Numbered from the stretch's first letter, positions 11,670 through 23,362 are shown. The stretch is 64,000 bases of DNA from Oidiodendron maius Zn (GCA_000827325.1 KN832885.1:310001-374000); one strand, 5' to 3'. The notes: generated by a model from the letters alone, not told the origin. A program made the numbers and translations.

Positions 11670-12234
11670 TCAAATCTTAGGCGTATCCTCGTCAAAGGGC
11701 CAGCCTGCAGGTCCCCATTCTCCCTCTCCTTTCACCCACCTAGCAGTTGATTCCACCTCTTCTATACCCAGCTTCAGTCCATTACCGTGGATGTGTGGAA
11801 AGTACCCCATTGATCCAGTAGTATCCCAGCATCCGCCCTGGGCTTCAGTTAGGTTATCACTTCGCTGCGTAATTCTCAAGTAATAAGCCACGATATGCTT
11901 ATAAAATGAAGGCCGATAAAGATAAATTGCAAAGAAGATAAGAATAACGAAGGTATTCACGCACCGGCTCATCAGGGCCTTTACCGACGGAATTCTCCCA
12001 CTTGATCCACTTCTCAACCCGCTTATACGGGATCCTCAGCATCCACACATAATCTTCGTTTGCGAAGAAGTTTCGCAGCGTTCCAATAACTTGCCGGGAT
12101 GTGGATAGGTGAATGAAGTTGTCACGAGCGTCGAGAGCCGAGACGGGCAGTGCCTGGGGAAGGGGAGAGGGCGGTGGGGGGTTCGGAGGGAGAATTTTGT
12201 AGATATACTTTGGCGTTATGAAGGAGGCTGCCAT
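11670..12234 (-). CDS. DUF952-family protein
   Basis: Two exons, 12234-11965 and 11837-11670, are separated by a 127-nt intron (donor GTGCGT, acceptor CCCAG), giving 145 aa. The first exon carries the family core, FIHLSTSRQVIGTLRNFF and then VWMLRIPYKRVEKWIKWE. The second gives GGCWDTTGSMGYFPHIHGNG, the conserved C-terminal half with its Phe-Pro-His-Ile motif. DUF952 proteins are small, widespread in bacteria and fungi, related to ADP-ribosyltransferase-like folds, and without a settled function. It converges with CWH41, the gap being 153 bp, and is divergent from ELP5. The intron is longer than most here, but no alternative splice is needed to keep the frame. Confidence 0.83.
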
Positions 12235-12600
12235 TGTGAAGAGTGCAGAGGTAGGTATAGGAGGGTTAAAGTACGACGAGACTGGTGTGGAGGTGAGATC
12301 AGGACGATTTGAGAAGAGACTCAGGATGCTGCACGTGATGCTTCACTGGACGAACTTCAGTGTAAAAGGCTGTGAGGAGAGGATCAAAAGTCTCCGTAAC
12401 CAGAGGATTGGTATGAAGTTAAATCAGCTAGAGGGTATTAGACTTCTAGTACATGACAAGTTATTAAGGATGGTAAATAGGCTCGTATATTCTTCGTGTG
12501 GTGGAAAGCCGCTCGGTTACAGTAGGTATGACATCTAGGTGGGTAAATCTTCAACTTGTTCAAAAAATATCCGCAAGTATTGAACTCAAACTTATCAGGG
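12235..12600. promoter_or_regulatory. Divergent promoter of the DUF952 gene and ELP5
   Basis: This 366-bp spacer lies between divergent start codons. It contains one CACGTGAT site at 12332-12339, 98 bp from the DUF952 start. No gene is supported inside. Confidence 0.5.
12332..12339 (+). promoter_or_regulatory. CACGTGAT E-box, Cbf1-type site
   Basis: CACGTGAT is placed 98 bp upstream of the DUF952 gene and 262 bp upstream of ELP5. The role is inferred from its recurrence in other promoters of the window. Confidence 0.4.
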
Positions 12601-13868
12601 ATGCCTCCTACCCCACTTCAACAGCGGCGAACGCATAATACGCTTCTGTTTCAGAAGCTGTTAAATCTCCGAGATGGTGCCAGTCCTTTGACATTGGTGC
12701 TCGACACTCTTGAGCAAAGAGGAAGACCTCTTGTGAGCGAGTTTGTGGATCGTGCAAAGGTATGCGCCTCTTTTGCGTTCAGCTCGAGATAACCTTTTGA
12801 GATTCATTTAAGTTATACCCGGGGAAGAGGTAGTGCAGACAATATATTATGTTGTAAATGCAGAGTTGCAGTTCTTTGGCTATCACATGATTTTCATTTT
12901 TCCAATACCCAGGAATACGGCTGATGGGATATATGCAGATATCAAAGAGCAAGATCGTCTTTATCTCCTTCTTTACACTCCAGAAGAAGCTATATTTCCA
13001 CCCGGATTTCTTCATCTCCGCTCGTGGGAAGCCGCTAGGCAAATTACGCGCTGATATACTCTCGCACCTACCCCAATCCTCAACTTCAACTTCAAGTATA
13101 TAGCATAATGTCCCTTTACAATTACAATGACTGACGAAAGTAGAAATTATTATAATAATCGATGCTCTGAATTCTCTAGCATCAAAATATCCGAAGCACC
13201 TATCTACATTTCTCTCCAGCCTACTCCTCGGACCCCACATCTCGCTTCTCGCAATTTATCACCTTGATGTTCCACTTCCCCAAGCTAGCTCAGCGTGTTC
13301 TTACTACCCTGATCCGTTAACGATTTTGACGTACCTCGCTACTGCTATTCTTCGTGTAGATAGACTCTCATCCGTTATTTTGCGGAAGAAAGCTCGGGAT
13401 CGAAGTCTCGTGGAACCCGTGTTTGGTCTCGAAGAAGGAAGGGAAGGCCTTCTAGTTTCCTCGGAAGCGAAGGATAGAAAAGATAAAGAGGGTGGGGTAG
13501 TAGTAGAGATGGAGATTAGGAGGAGAAGTGGGCGAGGAGTGCGTGAGATTTTCATTCTCCAGCCAGTGGATTCCTCAGAAGGATCAGTGGCGCAACGAAG
13601 TAACATTATTCTACTTGACGATCACCCATCATATCTCCTTCCAGATGACATCACACCAGCGGCTAGTGGTCAGCAGGAAGAGATTGAGATGACGTTCAAT
13701 CTAAGCTTGACGGAGAAGCAAAGAAAGGATAGGGAAGGAGTTGTGCTTCCGTACTTCGATGCACAGAAGGACGGTGGAGAGCACGGCCCTGGCGAGGGAG
13801 GAAGGATTCTATATGAGATGGGTGCAGAAGATCGAGAAGACTTTGATGACGAAGAGGACGAGATATAA
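12601..13868 (+). CDS. ELP5: Elongator complex subunit Elp5 (Iki1)
   Basis: Three exons, 12601-12759, 12939-13095 and 13141-13868, encode 347 aa. Elp5 is part of the Elp4-5-6 RecA-like hexamer of Elongator, which modifies wobble uridines of tRNA. Exon 1 gives RRTHNTLLFQKLLNLRDGAS and LVLDTLEQRGRPLVSEF. Exon 2 gives ISKSKIVFISFFTL and SARGKPLGKLRADILSHLP. Exon 3 gives IIDALNSLASKYP, LLAIYHLDVPLP and KARDRSLVEPVFGLEEGREG, then an acidic C-terminus (REDFDDEEDEI). This order matches fungal Elp5. The first intron is 179 nt, about three times the local norm; the second is 45 nt. No in-frame problem is seen. Sequence between the ATG and the previous gene is promoter shared with the DUF952 gene. Confidence 0.9.
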
Positions 13869-14170
13869 GTTACACTTTATATTAACAACAAGGGCAGATT
13901 CACATTGCGATATCACGAGGACAGCAAGATGGTATATTAACAAGTTGTAAACGCCTGCAGGAAGGGTATCATAATCTAATAGCAACAGATCTATATGTCT
14001 CTTTCCTTCTAGAATCCCAAGCCCGGAGCGAAATTGAATTTGGCAGGACAGAGCCTGAATATTCCGGATCACAGTAGAGAAGGATTCTTGGAATGAAGGC
14101 GGATTCCTGGGCCTTCTCAGGCCTGAGCCGCCCATATTAGCGAATGAACGTCTGTCTCAGTGTTTCAAAG
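13869..14170. other. Convergent 3' spacer
   Basis: There are 302 bp between the ends of ELP5 and the unknown gene on the other strand. No feature is supported. Confidence 0.5.
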
Positions 14171-14928
14171 CTAAGTATTGATTTGAGGACCAGGAGGTGG
14201 TGAGGTTAGAATGTCCAGCTTATTTTGAGCGCCGGTGGTGTGATCAGTCGCGACTGTCTCATTACACAGCCCATCTCGCCTATTTTGGCTCGTGGAGTTT
14301 TGCAATTCATCGCTGGATCTAGCAGGACAGTTAGCAGATGTGTCTATGTCGTCGCTCTTCGTAATATTATTGGCGATAGTGCTTCCACAGTTGATGTGCC
14401 CATCATGGTCTCCATGGTGATGAGGCTGATAAGTGTCTTCATCGTCGCTCAGAGTCTCTCTCTCACAACGCCACATTTCGTTGAACAGATGCTCTTCATA
14501 CGCAACTGTGCTGCCCGAAGCTCTAAAGTTATGGGCTGCCATTGCCTCCTTGACCCAGACAGGATCAAAATGCCCCCATTCACCGTCCTCTTTGAAGTCA
14601 GCGATAGCAGTTGATAAAATATCTGAGTCAACTTTCTGGCACGCCGAACCTATATCGCCTAGTATTGCCACGGCCTTCGGATGTAATATGATGTTCTGTC
14701 TAAAGGTAAGTAAATGATTGGTCTCATAATAACGTAACCTGCCTTGATATTCACCCCGTCCTTGAAGAGCGGTGATCCAATATCTCCGAGAACCGCTTCC
14801 GGATCGTCATATATGTCATTCTGCTTCTGCTTCTTCCTTGGACGAGTGACGCGAGGCGTCAGTCGTTTGCGGACTGAGGGGTCCTTGATCGCGGGTATCT
14901 TATCGTTGGCCTCAATTCCTTCTGCCAT
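14171..14928 (-). CDS. Hypothetical protein with duplicated LGDIGS motif
   Basis: I do not recognise this family. Exon 1 starts at 14928 (MAEGIEANDKIPAIKD) and has a basic patch, RKRLTPRVTRPRKKQKQ, that could be a nuclear localisation signal. Exon 2 runs 14695-14171 and begins NIILHPKAVAILGDIGS. The joint is uncertain: the best donor by frame is AAG|GCAGGT at 14743, making a 47-nt GC-AG intron, while a GTTATT donor at 14734 also keeps the frame. The commoner-looking CAG|GTTACG breaks it. The motif AVLGDIGS in exon 1 returns as AVAILGDIGS in exon 2, possibly an internal repeat. The C-terminal third is Ser/Asp/Asn-rich and probably disordered. About 236-239 aa in total. Confidence 0.55.
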
Positions 14929-15887
14929 AACTGATTGACTCTGAATCTCGTTGCATGTCAGTTCTGAGAAAAGCAAAGAATTTCCTCACTGCCCAAGAGT
15001 CTAAATCACGTGCTGGCGGGGGTTTGTGGAAAGTGAGGTCGAATAGGATTGAAAAATTGCGCAGTAATAAAGAATTTTATGGGGGGTTTTTTATTAAACA
15101 AAAGGGAAAATAAATATGCTGTGGTGACTAGACACAAGCAGAGCCTTTCATTCTGACAGACGTAAACCAGTATTAAGCGTACAGCATAATGGAAACTAGA
15201 ACTGACATGCGATGAAGACTCTGGGGACTTGAGGCCGGTGTCAGAGGTACGGAGTGAGATCCTTAAAGATCTCGGCCTCAACTCCCGTCCTATTACTGCT
15301 GATTATTATGGCAAACTGACTCGTGCTTGATGGGAGGTATGGATCGCGTGGAATTTTGTAAGCTATCCAAGAAGTAAATTCGTGAAAGAAGAGTACGGAG
15401 GCAACAATCAATATTGCATTCCAGGAAGGTATTAGAAAGATAATTGGAAACCAGTGGAAGAAGTAGGTAAGTTGGAGAAAGGACTCATGAAGGTGACGCT
15501 GAAATTAAAGGAACGGTCGTACGAATAACACTCCTTGCGCCGTTTCCCAATTGGTGTTTATGCTCACCAAAAATCCGTAGTTTATGTTGACATATCTCGG
15601 AAATATACTTTCTCCGCGTCACCGACGCTAACCGGATTTCGGGGAGAACAGCTGTAGAATACCTGGAGAAACACCAAGCCTGTAGGCAGAAGGGACTTAG
15701 TTATTTTGCTTCCAGTCAATCCACAATTACAATTCTTTCGTCCTCAGCTGCACGACCAGTTACTCTTAATACCTCTCAACCGATACTTTCGACCACTGAG
15801 CTGACGTCCGTATTACGAGGCCAAACAGGGGCAGATGATAGAGTATAGGTACTAAGTTCGCGGAAAAAACAGCCGGAGATAAGAAAG
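14929..15887. other. Intergenic, divergent from the unknown gene and SEC22
   Basis: There are 959 bp. An ATCACGTG site lies 77 bp from the unknown gene's start. An A/T tract occurs near 15070-15110. No exon I can support. Confidence 0.5.
15005..15012 (-). promoter_or_regulatory. ATCACGTG E-box, Cbf1-type site
   Basis: ATCACGTG reads CACGTGAT on the minus strand, 77 bp upstream of the unknown minus-strand gene. Same core as the sites at 7378 and 12332. Confidence 0.4.
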
Positions 15888-16866
15888 ATGATCAAGTCAA
15901 CACAAATAGCGAGGCTAGATGGTATAGTGTATCATAATAATGCAAGAAATTGGGCTAATGAGAAATTTTAGGCTTAATGCTGTGCGCGTCCGTCGACGAT
16001 GAGCAGGTTAAAATCCTAGTCAACGATTTCAATGCCCTAGACTGACGAAAAGTCTCTGCAGACCGAGTCTGCGTTAGCTGAGATCAAATCTCAAGTAAAA
16101 ATGGTGCTTCGAAGATTGAACCGAAATTCGGAACCCCAGGCAAGCATCGAGAGCGGGACCTACACACTCCAGTACGTTCTTCCGGTCAACCAGACATCAG
16201 CAGATACATATTTGTCGTGGCAGAAGAGATTCTGAAGAGAAGACATTTGGAGTCAAGTGTCTTGAAACCTATGCTACTTTGGTCATGTAGCGGAACCTCT
16301 GGCATCAGGAGCCATACATATAACCATGTTATACTCGAACCATTGAGTTTTCTATATGACGCAGCATTTCATATCTCTCACTGATTCTTGTATCTAGCTA
16401 CCTAATCTCCTCCGATATTGTCTTCATGTGCATCTGCGAACGCTCGTATCCTCGAAAGCTAGCATTCACATACCTCTCAGACCTCTCGACCGAATTCAGC
16501 ACGACGTATCCTGCATCGCAAACAATGTCAACTTCTCTACGTCCCTACGCCTTCATGGAATTCGACACATTTATCACGCGGACCAAAGCTACATATTCCG
16601 ACACGCGCGCTACTCAGAACCTCGACAAGCTTAATGATGAATTGAGGGATGTGACAAAAGTCATGACTAAGAACATTGAGGATCTGCTGTACAGAGGAGA
16701 TAGCCTAGAGCGAATGGGAGAGCTGAGTTCGAGATTGCGAGATGATAGCAGGAAATATCGCCAGGCAGCGGTGCGGATCAACTGGGAATTGCTTCTAAAA
16801 CAATATGGCCCAGTGGGCGGACTGGCATTCGTTATGATTGTTTTCATCTGGTGGAGATTCTTCTAA
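15888..16866 (+). CDS. SEC22: Sec22, R-SNARE of ER-Golgi transport
   Basis: Four exons, 15888-15921, 15972-16006, 16062-16171 and 16398-16866, encode 215 aa. Sec22 is the vesicle SNARE for ER-Golgi fusion in both directions. The longin domain begins MIKSTQIARLDGLMLCASVDDEQTE and continues through VKMVLRRLNRNSEPQASIESG and HYLISSDIVFMCICERSYPRK. The SNARE helix follows: NLDKLNDELRDVTKVMTKNI, then EDLLYRGDSLERMGELSSR with the central Arg of an R-SNARE in LLYRGDS. A single C-terminal membrane anchor ends FVMIVFIWWRFF. Intron 2 ends at CTGCAG; an earlier CTAG would give an implausible 34-nt intron. Intron 3 is long at 226 nt. Frame and length are normal. Confidence 0.95.
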
Positions 16867-17329
16867 TGGATCCAAATAACAATAGAGCGTCAGATCACCC
16901 GATGCTGTCAAGTTATCTAGCACAAGACGCAAACCTGACAGGTGGTGCGGAGCAAGAGCAACTCCCGATGGAGAAGGGCTGGAAGAGGCAAGCGATTGAT
17001 GCTACCATGTACAATGATTCCCAGAAGGCTATGCATTTGCTTTTCAATATGAAAATTTCCAGCGCTTCTTTCGGCTAATTTTCTCCTCCTGACACGACCA
17101 CTTCCTCAGATGAAAAATATTACCGTTCATTTGATTGTCTGTACTGTAAAACCCCTTCGAACTAATTGAAGAGAAACATTTCGGTAGATACGCTTGGAGA
17201 AGTTGAGAGAGAAAAGGTATGCTTGCTTTAAGTCAATTAACGTCTAGATACAGAGACAAATTGGTTTGGCAGCTATAGGCATTCAGACATGAGATATGCT
17301 AAAACCTAGTCTAGTAAGTGGCCTCTTTA
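16867..17329. other. Convergent spacer, SEC22 and CLPTM1-family gene
   Basis: There are 463 bp between convergent 3' ends. No coding or RNA feature is supported. Confidence 0.5.
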
Positions 17330-19509
17330 TTACTTCCTCTTAGTAGCACCTTCCTTCTTCGAACTACCAGACGCCTGCGCGGTGGCCACATCAGCATCCT
17401 TCGTCACTTCTGCGCTTGCATCCCCACTAGCAATGGTCTTCGATGCTGGCTTGACTTCTTCAACCGATTCCTCGCCGCCCTGGCCGAACTCATTGACACG
17501 AGTGTAGTCGACTTTGTATTTATAAGACTGGTACAAATAGACGAAGAAGATTACATCGTCTCTCAGCGTAGCCAAACGATGGAGTACAGGCATCTTAATC
17601 GTAAAAGCAAAGAGGTCGTCAATGAACGTGTTCAAAAACTTGTAGGTCATGGCGCGGGCCGGCATGTGCGCCACGGATTTCAAGCGGTAGTTGATATACA
17701 AACTTGGCACCATCATGAGGAAACCATACGCGTAGACGGACCCGACGAGAGTAGTGATCACGAAGGAGTACCATGATTTGTGCGACTCGTAGACGACGGA
17801 ATAGATGGCATAGGCCAGGAGAAGGGGAATGGCGACTATGTAGAGGTATTTGAAAGCGACGGCGTCGTATTCCTTAGTCTTCTCCTCGGTCTCGGATAAC
17901 ACATGCTTGTCCTCGAATATAACCCGGTAAGGTATTATCGAGTTAGGTGCAGGTCGGAGGCGAACATTCACTACTGTTGTTATCTTCCAGAGCTCAATCA
18001 CAATACCCATCCCCTGGGAAAACAGAATCATCCAACCTGATGGCATATTAGCAGAGTATAAGATACAAGGGTTGAGTACTGACTGGTATTCTCGTTGTTA
18101 TCCATGAGATAGAGGAAGATGATGCCCTGCATAAAGACATTTGCAAGGATAGACCTAACTGAAATGCCAACGTTGCTTTTCTTATTTCGATAATGGCTAA
18201 TGTCGGATTTGAAGGCAAGCATCTCAAAGATCATGTGCAGAATACTGACAACGACAGTTGTGCCGAGGAGGTAGATATTCGTATCTAAGAGGACTTCTTT
18301 GATCATTTCGAACTCAGAGCCATCTCCGCCACCAGGTGCAGTTTGACCTGCCTAGAGTCAGTAACAGGATAATAGGATATCAGGATAACGCCATATCGCT
18401 GTAGACTTACCATGTGCAGCAGCCCTGGCGCTTTGCTTCGCGCCCTCATCGACGCTCGCAAGTATACTAAATTTCCAGTTTGCAAGATTGTTGAGGTCGA
18501 TGTGCAGAGGAACTTCAGTTACAGTTGAGTTGAGAAGCGTCATATGCGTCTTGAGCTGCCAGAATGTATTGACGAACAAAATTGGATAGTACCATCCATT
18601 CTGGCCGGAGCTATCTCGGGCACCTGTCGCCTCTGTGCGAATGTATTGCCGGATTGGAGGTGTCGCAGTTTGTAACTGCACGATACCGCTGTCTGGAATG
18701 AAGGACATGGTGAAGTTGGGGTGGTAGTGAGTAGAGATTATAGTGCCGGTTGGGAGTTCCTCTTCAAGCTACAAATCGTTAGTACCTTGCAGTTGTAACT
18801 AGAGATTCTAAATACCTCGGACTCATCCACAGCAGTAAGTAGATTCTTGGTCTTGATAATCTTTTTCTGTGCCAGATATTGCGTCAATGGATGCACAAAA
18901 TGGTACGCACGACTGGAATCATATCCCGGGGTCGTCGGATCCAACTTGCTACCGGTCAATCCAACGTAGAAATGCCCCCACAACGTCCCATTATTCTGTA
19001 CTTCTCTTGGCAGCGCAATAGTGGTATCGATAACCCTATTGTCATTGTAGTCTCCGAACTTAAACGCCACCTCATCCGCAACTCTCCTCTCTTTCGGGAC
19101 ATTCTTCAGCGGCTCGGAGACGAAGGATGGGGAGACCACGATGGTAAGGTCAAGAAGACTATCAACAGGCCATATTGGAGCAATCCGCTGAGGAAGCGGA
19201 TTGTATACTGCACCTTCGTCTAGGTGATCTGGTCTAGCCTCAAAGGGAGGAATAGGCCCATTATTCGCAGGAACAGTGATGGTTGCGCCGGAAGCATCCG
19301 TAGTCGTAGTCGTTTTTCCTTTACCCAGGAACTGGCCCATTACGAATTGGATAGCCATAAAGATGGCAATTCCCTGGACAGCAGACTTGACCATCGCCTG
19401 TTGTATGTTAGCATTTCCTTCTGGGCAGTGGAAAGAGGTAACGTACACCTAATCCACTCTCGCCTCGTCCATCCGCCGTGGCGGCTGCAGGAGCTGTCTG
19501 AGAAGGCAT
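17330..19509 (-). CDS. CLPTM1-family multipass ER/Golgi membrane protein
   Basis: Five exons on the minus strand, 19509-19447, 19397-18816, 18768-18411, 18347-18084 and 18036-17330, encode 657 aa. The family includes human CLPTM1, which holds back GABA-A receptors in the ER, and CLPTM1L, reported as a GPI-related scramblase; the fungal role is not settled. Visible landmarks are a first membrane segment (GIAIFMAIQFVMG), a large lumenal domain with LWGHFYVGLTGS, NWKFSILASVDEG, then VLLDTNIYLLGTTVVVSILHM and EMLAFKSDISHYRNKKSNVG, the signature block, followed by WMILFSQGMGIVIELWKI, MVPSLYINYRLKSVAHMP and LRDDVIFFVYLYQ. The C-terminus is Lys/Ser-rich, ending ATKRK, which may act in ER retrieval. 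All splice joints keep phase. It is divergent from the LOG gene. Confidence 0.92.
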
Positions 19510-20028
19510 TTTGAAGAGTGAAATTCCTTCGAATGATCGAAGACGGCTGGATAAAGGGAACGACGACGTGGGTGTCGCGAAAATGAGATATCGCGATGGC
19601 GGATCAATTTCTAGATTAATTCCTAGGATTATCGATCGAGAACCCTAGCAGGTGGATAAATGTCGGGCCGGATACAGATTCGAGTCATCATCATCTCTCG
19701 AACGCTCGAGAGGGCCTTTCTTTCCTCCTTCACTATACAGAATTTCCCTTTGTGTCCATTCTACATCCTAGAGAATCGGCATAGGAGCAATCCACGAACT
19801 GTCCTTACCTGGTTTACTGACGCTCACTGCCACGTTCTCCAACCACCTAGTCCATTCCACATATCTGGTGACCCCACAGCACAACAGCTGTCCCACGTCA
19901 CCTGCGTCTCACTCGTACATAATAGCAACTCAATCCCTCTCCTGCGGGGGCACGCGATCCCTTTCTCTGATTTATTTGGGTTCAGCACGCTGCGAACGAA
20001 GCTTTGAACTTAATATATACTTCATAAA
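19510..20028. promoter_or_regulatory. Divergent promoter of the CLPTM1-family and LOG genes
   Basis: This 519-bp spacer lies between divergent starts. I see no E-box of the CACGTGAY type here and no other site I would defend. Confidence 0.45.
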
Positions 20029-20975
20029 ATGGCGTCTGGTGGAGCATCCCCCGCTCCATCCATCTTAGGCGGTATAGAAGGCGATTCCCCTTTCCAGACC
20101 AACCATGGGCTCTCAAACTTGAATCCAAACTCGGTACCAGCGAGCAAAGCCGCCCCTTCAGTTAAAATATGTGTTTTTTGTGGTGCCTCCCCTGGAAAAT
20201 CACCTGGTAAGAACCAATTCCTCACAACCCCTTCCCTAGCTTTCGCTGAATTGTTATATAGCACACATGGCTGCTGCTCGTTCCCTTGCTACAGTCATGG
20301 CAGCGAATAATATATCGTTAGTCTACGGAGGCGGAACTGTCGGCCTCATGGGCGAGGTTGCTCGGACGCTGGTCTCTCTATCAGGTCCAGAGTCCGTACA
20401 TGGCATCATTCCTGCTCCTCTAGTTAAGTATGAACGAGGTATATGCATTCCTTCTCTTTTGAGCATTCATCAGTCTTGTTACACCTCACTCCTTGACCCT
20501 TTGCGCCATACTCTTTCTGGCAACCTTGTGGCTGACTACTAAGCGCACAGGACCACACTCAGACGCAGCAAGCGTGCATACAACTGATGGTCAGCTCCCC
20601 GAATACACGGTATACGGCAAGACAACAGTAGTGAAAGATATGCACACACGGAAGCAGATGATGGCGCGAGAAGTACTGGATGGCGCTCAGGGCTCGGGAT
20701 TCCTCGCTTTATCGGGAGGGTACGGTACATTGGAGGAGCTAATGGAAGTAGTTACATGGAACCAACTGGGTATTCATAGCCGCGGTGTGGTGGTCTTGAA
20801 CATTGAGGGATATTGGGACGGTTTGCTAGATTGGGTTAAGGGCAGTGTTAAAGCTGGCTTCGTAGGTGAAGGTACCAGAGATATCATTGCCGAGGCGAAA
20901 ACTGCGGAGGAGGCTATCAAGGAATTGAGAGAATATAAAGTATCACAGGGGAGGTTTAAGTTAGAATGGAGCTGA
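20029..20975 (+). CDS. LOG-family cytokinin riboside 5'-monophosphate phosphoribohydrolase
   Basis: Three exons, 20029-20206, 20262-20438 and 20551-20975, encode 259 aa. LOG enzymes cleave ribose-phosphate from nucleotides, including cytokinin ribotides; the older name is lysine-decarboxylase-like. The fold signature runs KICVFCGASPGKSP, LVYGGGTVGLMGEVA and ALSGGYGTLEELMEVVTWNQ. The nucleotide-binding motif is usually PGGxGTxxE; here Ser replaces the Pro (SGGYGTLEE), a substitution I also recall in other fungal members. About 45 residues of disordered N-terminus precede the domain. No prenyltransferase neighbour is present, so a role in cytokinin production cannot be claimed; nucleotide housekeeping is equally possible. 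It converges with PRE5. Confidence 0.9.
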
Positions 20976-21177
20976 GTAATTGCCGTTGCCTTAGTAAATG
21001 GAATGGATACCAACATGTATCGGGGTACTCTATAGAACGGCATTAGACTGGACAGGAAATGGGAGACACCGCCCAGTAATAAATTCTATGAATCTCTTCT
21101 TTTGATTGATGTTGTACAATGCGAGTTAACTCGCATTTATCTATCTCCCAGTTGCCCGCAATCCTTCAAAATTAAAC

Positions 21178-22087
21178 TCAGGCATCAACCTCCATGTTCT
21201 CTCCCTCTGCTACCTCTTCGGTTCCATCGGCCACCAGATCAACCCATTGCTTCACATCTTGCCCATCAAACAATTTGAAAGCCTCAATCACAGCCTTTCC
21301 TTCCGCTCTCACGCCCACGACACCTACGCTGCAGTTCTCAACAGTCAGCTCCTTGTCTTGTGCCAACGACTCCTTCAGCGCCTTCAGCCCGTGCGTAATC
21401 AACTCCTCCCTGCTGCTATCGGCAAACTTTTCTAGATTCCGCTCTAGGTATGTCCTCGCCATCTGACTCCGCGCTCCTATCGCGCAAGCCGACATCTCTT
21501 GGGTCATGCCGCTCGGTTGGAATTCGAAGAGGTGCGGCCCTGTCTCGTCCACACCCGCTACTAGGAGCCCGACGCCGTATGGACGCTTGCCGTAATGTTG
21601 CGTGTTGGTCTGCGCGCGGTCGCCGATGGCGGATACGAGACGCTCGAGAGGGATGGCACGGCCATACGTCAAGCGGGAGGAGAGCGATTGCTGCTTCATG
21701 AAATTGGAGAGGACACGGGCGTCGGAGGCTAGGCCGGCGAGGGAGAGGCCGAGGTGCTCGTCGATGGCGATTATTTTCTTTTGGTAGGATGAGAGCTCTT
21801 CTGCGTTGCGCTATACGGTGGTGGTCTCGTCAGTTTGCAGTTCTTGATGTTGCGGCAGGAGAGTGCGGATAGTGAGATGGGTGTTACCTTTAATGCTACA
21901 AGAACAGCGTGTGTCTTGCTCACTAAGCCCACAACCACGGAGCCTTGCTTCACAGCTTCAGATGCATACTCAACTTGGAAGATGCGTCCCTGGGGAGAGC
22001 TATTTGTACATTAGCTAGAGCCAGCTTGGGTAACTCAAATCACACTAACAAGGTGACGGAGTCGTTATCGTAATTATTTCTAAACAT
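21178..22087 (-). CDS. PRE5: 20S proteasome subunit alpha6 (Pre5/PSMA1)
   Basis: Three exons, 22087-22050, 21999-21888 and 21810-21178, encode 260 aa. This is one of the seven alpha subunits forming the outer rings of the 20S core. Splicing gives [21 protein letters not shown] and [20 protein letters not shown], the alpha-subunit N-terminal helix and signature, then [48 protein letters not shown] and [14 protein letters not shown]. The [11 protein letters not shown] and GARSQ-ARTYLE blocks point to alpha6 rather than another alpha subunit. The C-terminal acidic tail is as usual. No PACE-like proteasome promoter element was spotted upstream. Confidence 0.94.
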
Positions 22088-22533
22088 CTTAAATGTCGTG
22101 CAGCTTCAGCTGCGAGTCCGTCGTTGGGAAGGAGAATGGGCAGCGTAGAAAACAGGATTGTCTAAGACTGGGAGCGAGTGGAGGGCTGCTGGGTGTTGAG
22201 GCAGACACGCTGATGAAGCTCTCCCGCGCATATTAAGGTCGCCGTAGTGCTTTGGCGCGCTGGGTAGCAATATTAGCCGCTGTAAGCGCCGACCAGGCAA
22301 ACGTCGTCAGCTCAGCCGACATCATCAAGCCCAGCGCCAAACCTTCAACATCAAGAACGCACTACCACGCACACAATCGGACTTCACTAGAGAGGATACG
22401 GCGTCTTTGGGAGATTAGAACTATTACGGCAGTTGAAGGGACGGATGTTGGAGAGTTTTCCCACCTTCACCAGTTCGGCATCGATATCGGAAACCTAGAA
22501 TACAAGTTGGCCAGTCTGTCTGGAGGAATAGCA
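22088..22533. promoter_or_regulatory. Divergent promoter of PRE5 and VPS55
   Basis: This spacer of 446 bp separates divergent start codons. An open stretch reads through 22252-22533 in the VPS55 frame, but it lacks an early ATG and family similarity, so I treat it as 5' leader. Confidence 0.45.
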
Positions 22534-23085
22534 ATGATGACTGCAGGATTAAAAACTATTATATCTCTGTCATTTGTAAGTCAATACTTATGCCGCTAGC
22601 TCTAACTGTGCTACTTCTCTATATTCCCATTGGAACCTTGTTGACCCTGCCAAGATCCTCGCCATTGGCTTCCTCCTCGTCATCCTCTCATGCGCGTTGT
22701 TCAAGGAATACCTCCCATTACTCGTTGTTGCTACCTACGTTCTCGCCCCTATACCAAATTGGATATGCGGCCGTTGCGCCGATCCTGATGATTTCGTCGA
22801 GAGCAGTGGAAATGTAGTTGTGGATTTCGGGAAATTCTGCACTGGTTTCTTGGTAGTTATGGGCATTGGTATGCTACTTTCTCCCGGACATATGTTCTCC
22901 CATATCAGAAATATATCGAGAGTAATATAATGCTGACATTGTAAATTGTAGCACTGCCCGCCGTCCTTGCCCACTCAGATCTCATCCGTATTCCAGCGAT
23001 GATTATGTCTATTGCTGGCGGGTTACTCATTTATGGGACAATCATCAGCTTCACTATGTTTTTCCAGGAAGAGCAAGAGTTCTGA
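22534..23085 (+). CDS. VPS55: Vps55, endosomal sorting membrane protein
   Basis: Three exons, 22534-22575, 22655-22868 and 22952-23085, encode 129 aa. Vps55 (the leptin-receptor-overlap family) acts with Vps68 in late endosome to vacuole traffic. The protein is almost all membrane: GLKTIISLSF|ILAIGFLLVILSCAL, then YLPLLVVATYVLAPIPNW, ICGRCADPDDFVESSGN with its conserved Cys pair, FGKFCTGFLVVMGIALPAVL and SIAGGLLIYGTIISFTMFF, ending QEEQEF. Four membrane segments are expected. The start is placed at the ATG pair just before TAGLKT, where relatives begin. Introns are 79 and 83 nt. Confidence 0.93.
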
Positions 23086-23362
23086 AAGGTGATGGAAGGG
23101 ATAGGAAAATCGTCATTCGACCCGGTTCGAGTCATTGGGAACAGTAATGAAGCAGGTCAACTGGATTGTGTATAACAGCGGGTATACTCATGCGTTACGT
23201 GATTTGGATCACAGGTTGTATCAAAGCGAAGAAATTATATTCCTTATGCAAAAAATCTATGGGTATCGTTGAGTTGCGAGCTTTTTCTACCCAACTCCAG
23301 TCCTATGCGAACACGTTGAGTATTCATACAACCCAGATTTGAAAGATGCCTGCGCCACCAAT

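Noticed and set aside
16007-16040. 34-nt intron in SEC22
   Set aside because: The next acceptor, CTGCAG at 16061, gives a 55-nt intron with a CTGAC branch-like site and the expected VDDEQTESAL sequence.
22252-22533. Upstream extension of VPS55
   Set aside because: The reading is open but begins without an ATG and adds about 95 residues absent from the family. The ATG at 22534 matches where relatives start.
23121-23140. GGTTCGAGTC resembling a tRNA B box
   Set aside because: No matching A box, acceptor stem or cloverleaf could be drawn around it.
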